The notes under the pieces are model-generated. The model ran no database searches, was not told the DNA's origin, and was given only the letters and a program-made list of their open reading frames with translations. A program made the position numbers and the translations under genes. 10,048 nt of DNA from UBA4416 sp046594225. Its GTDB lineage: Bacteria; Bacteroidota; Bacteroidia; B-17B0; Aurantibacillaceae. Positions within the stretch are counted from its first letter, which is position 1; each line of letters starts with the position of its first letter. Of the stretch, positions 1-6,547 are shown piece after piece. The stretch is taken from contig JBKJPW010000047.1 of NCBI GenBank assembly GCA_046594225.1, positions 1-10,048 on the forward strand, read 5' to 3'.

Positions 1-2
1 GA

Positions 3-158
3 TTCTCTGTAACTGGGACCGGCAAAATTAAAAGAAAACATGCTTTCAAAAGTCATATCCTGACTAAGAAAACAACTAAAGGAAAACGTGCGTTAACGAA
101 ATCAGGCTTAGTTCATAAGCGTGATACGAACAACATCAAGTTTTTATTAGCAATGTAA
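3..158 (+). CDS. rpmI: 50S ribosomal protein L35, 3' part (5' end outside window)
   Basis: This is the C-terminal 51 residues of ribosomal protein L35, a small basic protein of the large ribosomal subunit. The frame opens at base 3 and ends with TAA at 156-158. The visible protein contains the L35 signature TGTGKIKRKHAFKSHILTKK, then a Lys/Arg-rich stretch and the ending HKRDTNNIKFLLAM. L35 is usually about 65 residues, so roughly 14 N-terminal residues lie to the left of the window. The next gene on the same strand is rplT, the usual bacterial order (infC-rpmI-rplT). infC would be expected just upstream but is not in view. Identity is secure from sequence and neighbour; only the start is missing. 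Confidence 0.96.
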   Translation, partial: FSVTGTGKIKRKHAFKSHILTKKTTKGKRALTKSGLVHKRDTNNIKFLLAM

Positions 159-168
159 GATGATTGTT

Positions 169-197
169 GATTTTATCAGCGAAAGCGAAATAAAATC
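169..197 (+). other. RNA hairpin with GNRA-type tip downstream of rpmI
   Basis: GATTTTAT (169-176) pairs perfectly with ATAAAATC (190-197). Inside it C177-G187, G179-C186 and C180-G185 can close a GAAA tetraloop at 181-184. It begins 10 bases after the rpmI stop codon. There is no T-tract after it, so it does not look like an intrinsic terminator. It may be an mRNA processing or stability element, or part of an L20 binding structure. Confidence 0.45.
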
Positions 198-210
198 TTA
201 CAAGAATCTT

Positions 211-230
211 ATTCCGATGAAAATCGGAAT
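211..230 (+). other. Perfect 8-bp hairpin with GAAA tetraloop
   Basis: ATTCCGAT (211-218) and ATCGGAAT (223-230) are exact reverse complements around GAAA (219-222), a very stable GNRA tetraloop. The sequence that follows, CTTTCTAAAA, is only weakly T-rich, so termination would be inefficient at best. Its place between rpmI and rplT suggests a structural role in the shared mRNA or a partial attenuator. The structure is seen in the sequence; its function is inferred. Confidence 0.5.
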
Positions 231-332
231 CTTTCTAAAAATTAACCCGGTACAAAGGTTATTCAATTAACCAGAAACTACGTTTTAAAAGTGCTAAAAA
301 TTAGCCACGTAAAATCAAAAAATTAAAAAGAA

Positions 333-677
333 ATGCCACGTTCAGTCAATCACGTTGCGAGTAGAGCTCGCAGAAAGAAAATCCTAGCTTTAACAAAAGG
401 TTATTGGGGTGCTAGAGGTAATGTTTGGACAATCGCCAAAAACACTCTAGAAAAAGGTTTAACTTACGCTTACCGCGATCGTAAAAACAAAAAACGTACT
501 ATGCGTTCATTGTGGATACAACGTATCAATGCAGGTGTTCGTCAATACGGAATGAGTTACAGCGAATTTATTGGAAAAGTAAATGCTAAAAATATCGGGT
601 TAAACCGTAAAGTATTAGCTGATTTAGCAATGAATCATCCTGAAGCTTTTAAAGCAGTTGTTGAGCAAGTAAAATAA
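333..677 (+). CDS. rplT: 50S ribosomal protein L20
   Basis: Complete L20 of 114 residues, close to the family's usual 115-120. L20 binds 23S rRNA early in assembly of the large subunit. The N terminus MPRSVNHVASRARRKKIL is the basic extension that threads into rRNA. It is followed by the conserved segments KGYWGARGNVW (about residues 22-33) and AYRDRKNKKRTMRSLWIQRIN (about 46-66), and then by the globular domain containing YGMSYSEFI (about 72-80). The ATG follows an A-rich stretch with no Shine-Dalgarno sequence, the norm in Bacteroidota. It lies 174 nt after rpmI, and the two are probably cotranscribed. The stem-loop at 700-732 ends the unit. Elsewhere L20 represses its own synthesis through upstream mRNA structure, and the hairpin-rich spacer here is the candidate site. 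Identity is certain. Confidence 0.98.
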   Translation: MPRSVNHVASRARRKKILALTKGYWGARGNVWTIAKNTLEKGLTYAYRDRKNKKRTMRSLWIQRINAGVRQYGMSYSEFIGKVNAKNIGLNRKVLADLAMNHPEAFKAVVEQVK

Positions 678-699
678 AAATTACTACTGACATAAAAAC

Positions 700-732
700 A
701 AAAAAGACAATCCTAATGGGTTGTCTTTTTTT
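700..732. terminator. Bidirectional intrinsic terminator between rplT and the permease gene
   Basis: AAAAAAGACAA (700-710) pairs with TTGTCTTTTTT (721-731). The stem extends inward through TCC (711-713) against GGG (718-720), including one T-G wobble, and closes on a TAAT loop. The A-run on one side and the T-run on the other give a U-tract to transcripts from either strand. It lies 22 nt after the rplT stop and 21 nt beyond the stop of the convergent permease gene, so it can end both transcription units. Confidence 0.85.
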
Positions 733-753
733 ATGATTTAGTTTTGTCTTTTA

Positions 754-1530
754 TTATAATATACCAAATATCATTAGTAAAGCAATGGTTATCATAAACA
801 CTGTTACAAACCATTTCAAAAAACTTAGAGTTGTTTTCTTTAATAATTTATTACCAATCAAAGCTCCTAAAAAAGCGGCACCAACTGCCATCAAAATAAC
901 AGTTGAATTATTTTGTACATGAGAAAAATTAAAGGTAAGAGCATAGACACTCATTCTTGCTATATCCACAATACAGGCAATAGCAGTACCAGTTGAAACA
1001 AATGTTTCTTTACTTAAATTTAAGCGCACTAAAAACGCACTTCGCAAAGCGCCTTGATGACCACTTAATCCCCCAAAAAAACCACTTAGTAAACCACCAA
1101 TGGTTAGTTTATCTTGCTTAAAACTTAAGTTTTTAAAGTATGGTATAATTTCAAATAATGAGAAGAAAATGATTAGTACACCTATTAACATATTGAATAA
1201 TGTAATATGAAATAGATGGTTATTTAATTCATACGAGCATAATGTAAGAGATATTACCGATAATTTTTTTAGTAAAATAGCTCCTAGCAATGCAGCTATT
1301 AAAGATGGAGCTCCAAACTTTAAAACCACTTTCCAATTAATATGTTTGTAAACCAATCCAATTTTAAACGCATTATTCAAAAAATGAACAATGGCTGTTA
1401 AGCCAACAGCAATAGGAGCTGGATAATAAATTGTAAAGACTGGTAGTAAAATGGTACCTAATCCAAATCCAGAGAAAAAAGTTAAGACAGAAGCAATTAA
1501 CGCTATTAAAGGGATAATAATAAACGACAT
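754..1530 (-). CDS. TauE/SafE-family membrane permease (sulfite exporter TauE-like)
   Basis: This 258-residue, very hydrophobic protein fits the TauE/SafE (DUF81) family of inner-membrane permeases, usually 240-270 residues. Members move sulfite, sulfoacetate or other small organic anions, but most are uncharacterised and the substrate cannot be read here. The first family repeat has the glycine-rich FFSGFGLGT (residues 18-26); the second half has the matching FFGGLSGHQGALRS (151-164). About seven or eight membrane segments are visible, near residues 4-32, 38-60, 68-88, 108-130, 142-165, 175-200, 210-229 and 237-257. Its ATG overlaps the kinase gene's stop by one base (TAATG at 1532-1528), which suggests translational coupling. 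It is the last gene of the four-gene minus-strand operon and ends just before the shared terminator. Family assignment is good; the transported molecule is unknown. Confidence 0.85.
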   Translation of the reverse strand: MSFIIIPLIALIASVLTFFSGFGLGTILLPVFTIYYPAPIAVGLTAIVHFLNNAFKIGLVYKHINWKVVLKFGAPSLIAALLGAILLKKLSVISLTLCSYELNNHLFHITLFNMLIGVLIIFFSLFEIIPYFKNLSFKQDKLTIGGLLSGFFGGLSGHQGALRSAFLVRLNLSKETFVSTGTAIACIVDIARMSVYALTFNFSHVQNNSTVILMAVGAAFLGALIGNKLLKKTTLSFLKWFVTVFMITIALLMIFGIL

Positions 1531-2372
1531 TAGCTATGGTATTTAATTAATCCGTCGATAGGTGATTTAATAATGTTACCAATTACAAATCCTTTTTCTT
1601 TGGCCGCATCAGCTAATAGTTCTTTATAATAAAAACCTATGGAGCCAACCGAATTTACAGGCAAATTTTTAGCATCGGTATATTTTGATACTTGTGCATC
1701 AAAAAAATCTAAGAAACAATTTTTGATTAAAGCTTTGACGTAACTATCGTTATTGTAATCAGACAAAAATTTAACAATGCTAGCTAGGTATTTACTTGGC
1801 ATTGGTTTTTTGTAAACGTTTTCTAAAATAACTTCGCGGTGATATCCTGCATTTTCAAATGTTGTCACTAAATGAATAGGTAATTTACCATCAAAATAGT
1901 GTTGTACAAATGTTCTCCCAATAGTGGCGCCACTTCCATGATCTCCAAATAAATAACCAACCGAAGGAACATTTTCGGTTACTTCGGTTCCATTATATAA
2001 ACAGCTGTTGCTACCGGTTCCTAAAATACAGGCTATTCCTTTTTCTTTGCCACACAACGCTCTAGCAGCGGCTAATAAATCATGATTTACTTCAGAATGA
2101 ATGTTTCCAAAAGCTAAGTATAACCCTTGTTTTACAACTTGTGTTTTTTCGGGAGTAGAACAACCAGCACCATAGTAAGCTATATGCTTAATGGCATGTA
2201 ATTGATCATGAAGAACAGGGATTAGTTTATTCTTTATCTCAGTATAAATATCATCGCTACTTTGGAAATAGGGATTAAAACCAATAGTTTGAAATTGAAT
2301 AATAATATTGTTATTATCTAACAGAACCCAGTCTGTTTTTGTAGAACCACTATCGGCAATTAAAATGGACAT
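1530..2372 (-). CDS. BadF/BadG/BcrA/BcrD-type ATPase, N-acetylglucosamine kinase-like
   Basis: This 280-residue cytoplasmic protein belongs to the actin-like ASKHA fold in the BadF/BadG branch that includes N-acetylglucosamine kinases. The likely reaction is ATP-dependent phosphorylation of an amino sugar, possibly cell-wall or chitin-derived. The N-terminal phosphate loop DSGSTKTDW is at residues 7-15. Asp98 in NHDLLAAARAL sits where the family's catalytic or metal-binding Asp is expected. The second phosphate motif GTGSNS is at 118-123, GDHGSGATIGR at 143-153, and the C-terminal GSIGFYYK at 243-250 resembles the family's nucleotide-binding GSVA-type motif. Length matches short Bacteroidota homologues. 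The gene starts 9 nt after the sensor gene's stop and shares a TAATG overlap with the permease gene. Substrate specificity is inferred from family only; relatives include 2-hydroxyglutaryl-CoA dehydratase activators, but those carry Fe-S cysteines that are not evident here. Confidence 0.85.
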   Translation of the reverse strand: MSILIADSGSTKTDWVLLDNNNIIIQFQTIGFNPYFQSSDDIYTEIKNKLIPVLHDQLHAIKHIAYYGAGCSTPEKTQVVKQGLYLAFGNIHSEVNHDLLAAARALCGKEKGIACILGTGSNSCLYNGTEVTENVPSVGYLFGDHGSGATIGRTFVQHYFDGKLPIHLVTTFENAGYHREVILENVYKKPMPSKYLASIVKFLSDYNNDSYVKALIKNCFLDFFDAQVSKYTDAKNLPVNSVGSIGFYYKELLADAAKEKGFVIGNIIKSPIDGLIKYHS

Positions 2373-2381
2373 AAATAAGTT

Positions 2382-5300
2382 TTATAATGTAAATCCTATA
2401 ACTAAAATATCATCAACTTGTTCAAAATTATTTTTCCATAATTGATGTTCAGTTTTACAATTTTGTTCTTGTATATTAAATGGTTGATTTGAATTTTTGA
2501 TTAGTAATTCTTTAAATTTCCCAGTACTATATTTTTTATTTCTATCTCCACCAAATTGGTCGGCATAGCCATCTGTGAAAATATAAAAACTATCGCCTTT
2601 GTTTGCATGTATAGTATGAGTTGTAAACTGAATAGCCGAACCCCGGCTTTCCGGCGTCGTACCAATAGGGATTTTATCAGCTTTGATTTCTTGTAGTTCG
2701 TTATTATTAATAATCCACAATGGCCTCATGGCACCTGCATAATCAACAGTATTTTCTTTATGATTAATTTTGCAAATAGCGATATCCATCCCATCTTTTG
2801 ATTCGGATTCGTTTTTGTATAAGGCTTCTAATATGCCATTATTCAATTCAAATAAAATGTCTTTGGGGTCATTAATCTTTTGTTCGTTTACAATTTTATT
2901 TAAAATATTATAACCAATTAAACTCATAAATGCTCCCGGAACACCATGTCCTGTACAATCTACTGCTGCAATAATACTTGAACCGTTAATGTGCGCAAAC
3001 CAATAAAAATCGCCACTTACAATGTCTTTTGTCATATATAACACAAACGAATTTGGTAAATATGTTTTAATTAAATCATTTTGAGGTAAAATAGCATGTT
3101 GTATTTTACGAGCGTATGAAATACTATCTGTAATGTCTTTGTTTTTTTGAAGGATGATTTGTTCATCTTTTTTTCGTTCAGTTACATCTGTATCAATAAT
3201 AATAATCTTTTTCAAAACACCATCCTCATCAAAAATTGGAGTTAGAGTAGAGGACTCCCAAATTTCAACGCCATCAGCCACTTTATTTAAGGCTTCGTAG
3301 TTAACCGACTTTTTATGGTAAACAGCTTCGGCAACTATTGTTTTGATATCAGGGTTATTGCTAATTTCAAAAATAGTTTCTCCGGCATTCTTTTTTAATT
3401 CTTCTAAAGTAATTCTGTTTAAGCGTACAAAACTTTCGTTCACATATTCCAGTCTTCCTTCGGCGTCTAAAATCAACACAACGTTATCAGTTCTACTGGC
3501 TACTAATGATAACTGCTCTAAGGCTACGTTTTTGTCTTCAATAATCTTTGATTGCTTTTCAATTTCAAAAGTTCTCTCATTAACACGTTGCTCCAATAAT
3601 AAATTTTCTTTTTGTAAAGCTTTCAAACGGTATTTTAAGAATGCATAGATGCTTACGCCACCAATACCGATAACCAATACCCAAAACCACCAACGTAGCC
3701 AAATTGGGGTTAGTATCGTAAATGAATAAGAGGCTTCATTGCTCCATACATCTTCTTCGTTTTTTGATTGAACAACGAAGGTGTATGTACCCGCACTTAA
3801 ATTATTGTAATTGATTAATTTACTTTCGTTGGTATAAACCCAATTTCCTTCAGATCCAATTAATTGATGACGGTAAGTTAATTTGTCAGAGTTCTTAAAC
3901 CAGATGCCAGCAAATTCAATAGAAATATTGTTTTGGTTGTATTTAAATTCAGTTATTGAGTCTTTATTAAATGGCTTGTAATTTACCTGCAAGCTCTTAA
4001 TAAATACCGATGGCTTAATTGTATCGCTCGGTTCCTGACTAGTTCTAAATAACAAAATACCGTTATTAGTTCCGCTATAAAATTTATTATTATTAAAGAA
4101 AATGGCATTTAAGTTTGGTTCTAGATCACCATCAAACAAGTCGTAATAACTTACTGTATTATCTGTACAATTTATTTTATCAATACCTTTGGAGTTAATG
4201 GCATAAACAGTATTTTCAGATGAAATTAATTGTTGTGGTTGTTCATCTCTTAATCCGTTTGATATATTAAAGTAACTGATAGTTTTGCCATCATACTTAA
4301 TAACTCCATCAGCATTGGTGGTTGCCCAAATAGCATTGTTTTTATCTTTGCAGATAGAGAAAACCGTATTAGAATTTAATTTGAACTTTTTAGTGATACT
4401 CGCAAACATGTTATTTTCTAATACCTGTAAACCACCACCATCAGTTGCAATATAAAGCTTTCCGTTTTCATCTGTTAAAGATGCGTAAACATAGTCACTT
4501 CCCAACCCTTGAGCTTCAGTAAATATTTTTTGAACTTTGCCATCTATCGAAGTTTTAATTAAACCACCACCAAGTGTAGAAATATATACGGTATTTTCAT
4601 CACTAAAATAAATGTTGGATACATTGTCATTTGATAATCCGTTTGTTTTTGAGTTAATAATTACAGATTTATTTGTTTCGGAACTCATGATGATAATTCC
4701 GTTGCCGTAAGTTCCAAACCATATATCGCCGTTGGGTGCTTTGGCTGCACAGGAAATTGTATATTTTGTGAGCTCCTGAATCTTATTAACAACAATTTTC
4801 CCTTCAGCATTTTCCATAATTTTAGAAATACCCTTGGTGGTTCCTATCCAAATTGAATGATCATTATCTGTTGCTAGAGCTAGTATCTTATCATCAACTA
4901 ATCCATTTGTATTATTAATGAAATCATATCTCTGGGAATACAATTGATTTAATCCTTTTTTGGAGGCAATCCATATTTGTCCGGCATTGTCAACAAACAT
5001 CTGATTAATGGTACTATTCTGAATAGTTACTTCGTATTTGTAAACCGAAATTTTTCCATTATCAATAACGATAATGCCATTCTTTTCAGTAGCAATGGTA
5101 ATCTTCTTTGGCGATTCTTCAATACCATTGATGATGGTACCTAAATTCCAATTATTGAAAAACGGAATGCGTTCAATTTTATTGGTAGCTAAATCATAAT
5201 AACATGCGCCCGAATCCTGCATAGATATCAAAAGCCGGTTGTCGTTAAGGCATATATCCCTCGTTATATTATCAGGTAATCCATTTTTATTGGAAATAAT

Positions 5301-5882
5301 GGTAAAATAGGGTTTTACTTTTAGGTTTTTAATCTGTGTAATTCCGGCATCGGTTCCACACCATATCTTATCTTTCCCATCCGTTTCAATGGTGTATATA
5401 ACATTGTCGCTAAGGCCATGGTCGGCATCATAATTTGTTAGTTTTTTGTTATTATAAGAATATAATCCATTGCCATACGTTCCAATATATAAGACGTCAT
5501 TTACTTCCACCAATGCGGTTATTCTTTCTTCATTTGGTTTTTTTGAAAAATCAATAGAATCTAATTTGCTATTTTTATAAAAATAAAGCTTCCCTGATTT
5601 TGTACCTACCCAAATAGTTTTACTTTTATCAATAAAAATGGCACTAATCTCTTGTTTTAATTGGGGGTAATCTTTAAAAAAATCTTGTGATGTTTTTCCG
5701 TCGTATTTGTAAACGCCCTCTTTTGTGCCCAACCATAAATAGCTATTAGCATCCTGCGTTATAGTATTAATAGCTACGTCTTTTTTTCCTGTTATCGAAA
5801 AATAATTTTTGACTTGAAGTTGAGAAAATAAAATATTTGAGAAAAGGATTAAAGCAAAAATTATAAATAAGCGTTTAATCAT
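2382..5882 (-). CDS. Two-propeller Y_Y_Y / PAS / SpoIIE-type phosphatase sensor
   Basis: This 1166-residue single-pass membrane sensor should carry a periplasmic signal to a cytoplasmic serine/threonine phosphatase. Residues 1-20 form a signal peptide or anchor ending LFSQ. Residues about 30-615 hold many Reg_prop-type repeats (LWLGTKEGVYKYDG near 49-62, IWVGTKSG, IWCGTDAG, IWIGTTKG, IWFGTYGNG), enough for two seven-bladed beta-propellers. A Y_Y_Y domain follows at about 650-724, a membrane helix at about 727-749, a coiled coil at 753-792 and a PAS domain at about 793-903 ending DVTERKK. The rest is a PP2C-like SpoIIE domain (about 920-1166) with metal-binding motifs SGDFYW (956-961), DCTGHGVPGAFMS (975-987), FTDGYADQFGG (1102-1112) and VDDILVIG (1156-1163). 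No histidine-kinase or response-regulator domain is present, so output is dephosphorylation, perhaps of an anti-sigma antagonist; none is encoded nearby. The gene starts 12 nt after the YceI gene. Ligand and target are unknown. Confidence 0.92.
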   Translation of the reverse strand: MIKRLFIIFALILFSNILFSQLQVKNYFSITGKKDVAINTITQDANSYLWLGTKEGVYKYDGKTSQDFFKDYPQLKQEISAIFIDKSKTIWVGTKSGKLYFYKNSKLDSIDFSKKPNEERITALVEVNDVLYIGTYGNGLYSYNNKKLTNYDADHGLSDNVIYTIETDGKDKIWCGTDAGITQIKNLKVKPYFTIISNKNGLPDNITRDICLNDNRLLISMQDSGACYYDLATNKIERIPFFNNWNLGTIINGIEESPKKITIATEKNGIIVIDNGKISVYKYEVTIQNSTINQMFVDNAGQIWIASKKGLNQLYSQRYDFINNTNGLVDDKILALATDNDHSIWIGTTKGISKIMENAEGKIVVNKIQELTKYTISCAAKAPNGDIWFGTYGNGIIIMSSETNKSVIINSKTNGLSNDNVSNIYFSDENTVYISTLGGGLIKTSIDGKVQKIFTEAQGLGSDYVYASLTDENGKLYIATDGGGLQVLENNMFASITKKFKLNSNTVFSICKDKNNAIWATTNADGVIKYDGKTISYFNISNGLRDEQPQQLISSENTVYAINSKGIDKINCTDNTVSYYDLFDGDLEPNLNAIFFNNNKFYSGTNNGILLFRTSQEPSDTIKPSVFIKSLQVNYKPFNKDSITEFKYNQNNISIEFAGIWFKNSDKLTYRHQLIGSEGNWVYTNESKLINYNNLSAGTYTFVVQSKNEEDVWSNEASYSFTILTPIWLRWWFWVLVIGIGGVSIYAFLKYRLKALQKENLLLEQRVNERTFEIEKQSKIIEDKNVALEQLSLVASRTDNVVLILDAEGRLEYVNESFVRLNRITLEELKKNAGETIFEISNNPDIKTIVAEAVYHKKSVNYEALNKVADGVEIWESSTLTPIFDEDGVLKKIIIIDTDVTERKKDEQIILQKNKDITDSISYARKIQHAILPQNDLIKTYLPNSFVLYMTKDIVSGDFYWFAHINGSSIIAAVDCTGHGVPGAFMSLIGYNILNKIVNEQKINDPKDILFELNNGILEALYKNESESKDGMDIAICKINHKENTVDYAGAMRPLWIINNNELQEIKADKIPIGTTPESRGSAIQFTTHTIHANKGDSFYIFTDGYADQFGGDRNKKYSTGKFKELLIKNSNQPFNIQEQNCKTEHQLWKNNFEQVDDILVIGFTL

Positions 5883-5894
5883 ATGACAATAAGT

Positions 5895-6455
5895 TTAAGC
5901 TTTAGGTTTTAAGGTTGCTTTTACTTCCACCATAATAATGGAAGCTATTTTTTGGTTTACAACTTTTGGAACTTTAATGTTATGATCATCTAAGGGCACT
6001 TCAAATGACGTTTCAACCATTATTTCCTTATCTTTTACCGTAATTTTTGTTTTTACGATCTTTTCTTTATCAGTACCATGAATATTAAAAGTGCCTTTTG
6101 CCCTCACGGTATAAGTTCCATTTTTTGAAAAATCTATATCTTCAATAATCTTCCCTTTAAATACGGCTATTTTGTATTTATTGGTTTCCATATAATTTTC
6201 ACGAAAATGTTCTTTTTGTAAGCCACTGTTAAAACCATCAAAAGATTCAATTAATACTGAAAACGCCACTGTTTTGTTAGAAACATCGATAACACCATTT
6301 GTTTTATTGGATTGGGCTTTAATCAGTTCTAGCGGAGCTTCTGAAGTAAATTTAGTATTACCGTCTTTACATAGGTATATTTGCCCAAACGAAAATTTGG
6401 TAAAAACAATAGCCAATACAAGAATTAATTTTCTCATAATTTTATTCTTCTTCAT
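5895..6455 (-). CDS. YceI-family exported (lipid-binding) protein
   Basis: This 186-residue protein carries a signal peptide (hydrophobic core about residues 10-19, likely cleavage near FSFGQ at 21-25) and then a YceI-like domain filling the rest. YceI proteins are periplasmic lipocalin-like barrels that bind isoprenoid or amide lipids. The diagnostic pieces are FTSEAPLELIKA (36-47), GVIDVSNKTVAFSVLIESFDGF (54-75), KEHFRENYMETNKYKIAVFKGKI (81-103), GTFNIHGTDK (121-130), and FEVPLDDHNIKVPKVVNQKI (151-170). This is the first gene of the minus-strand operon, 12 nt before the sensor gene. Two starts are possible: ATG at 6455, or ATG at 6437 (residue 7), which follows an A-rich stretch and would give a more usual signal-peptide n-region, MRKLILVL. 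Neither has a Shine-Dalgarno sequence. The family call is strong; a specific ligand cannot be given. The protein faces the divergent lipid-export gene across a shared promoter region. Confidence 0.87.
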   Translation of the reverse strand: MKKNKIMRKLILVLAIVFTKFSFGQIYLCKDGNTKFTSEAPLELIKAQSNKTNGVIDVSNKTVAFSVLIESFDGFNSGLQKEHFRENYMETNKYKIAVFKGKIIEDIDFSKNGTYTVRAKGTFNIHGTDKEKIVKTKITVKDKEIMVETSFEVPLDDHNIKVPKVVNQKIASIIMVEVKATLKPKA

Positions 6456-6547
6456 AGGTAAATGTAATCATTTTATTTTTTTATAAAAAAGTATTTTTTT
6501 AGACCATATTTTACAGTAAAACCTCTTTTTTGTTATCTTTAAACTCT
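6456..6547. promoter_or_regulatory. Divergent promoter region
   Basis: This 92-bp, very A+T-rich gap separates the minus-strand operon from the plus-strand trifunctional gene, so promoters for both must lie here unless they sit inside genes. On the minus strand, TACTTTTT or TACATTTA resemble the Bacteroidota -7 element TANNTTTG, each with one mismatch at the last base, but no clear TTTG -33 partner is visible. On the plus strand TATCTTTA at 6534-6541 is the best candidate. No operator-like inverted repeat stands out by eye. Confidence 0.5.
6534..6541 (+). promoter_or_regulatory. Candidate -7 element of the trifunctional gene
   Basis: TATCTTTA matches seven of eight positions of the Bacteroidota -7 consensus TANNTTTG (counting the two free positions). 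No TTTG is seen about 20 bases upstream, where the sequence reads ATTTTACAG. If it is real, transcription would begin within a few bases of the GTG at 6548 and leave almost no 5' leader. In such A+T-rich DNA a match like this can occur by chance. Confidence 0.25.

Larger units (their letters stand above)
159..332 (+). promoter_or_regulatory. Structured rpmI-rplT spacer, candidate L20 autoregulatory leader
   Basis: This 174-nt spacer is long for neighbouring ribosomal protein genes and has no convincing open frame. It holds several hairpins: a stem at 169-176/190-197 with an inner GC-GAAA-GC tip, a perfect 8-bp stem with a GAAA tetraloop at 211-230, and a bulged hairpin at 291-308 just before rplT. 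Between them, GGTTA at 257-261 can pair with TAACC at 243-247 or at 268-272, giving two exclusive local folds. L20 is known to repress its own operon by binding structured mRNA in E. coli and in Bacillus. That this spacer does the same here is inference; an internal rplT promoter is another possibility. Just before rplT the sequence is A-rich with no Shine-Dalgarno motif. Confidence 0.45.

Noticed and set aside
211..240. Hairpin at 211-230 as an rpmI terminator
   Set aside because: The bases after the stem are CTTTCTAAAA, which is not a proper T-tract, and rplT lies just downstream in the usual cotranscribed order.
2641..2660. Locally G+C-richer patch with CCGG repeats
   Set aside because: It is short, encodes residues of the SpoIIE-type domain in frame, and has no flanking repeats. 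I see no sign of an insertion.
3343..3648. Open frame of 101 codons on the + strand
   Set aside because: It lies antisense within the PAS and membrane-linker coding region of the phosphatase sensor. It matches no family I recognise, whereas the opposite strand encodes clear domains.
4431..4576. Repeated ACCACCACCA blocks at about 4432 and 4563
   Set aside because: These encode the repeated GGGL turns of neighbouring propeller blades, so they are protein repeats and not a DNA repeat element.
6274..6486. Open frame of 70 codons on the + strand
   Set aside because: It is antisense to the YceI-family gene and spills into the promoter region. Its sequence looks like reverse reading of that gene.
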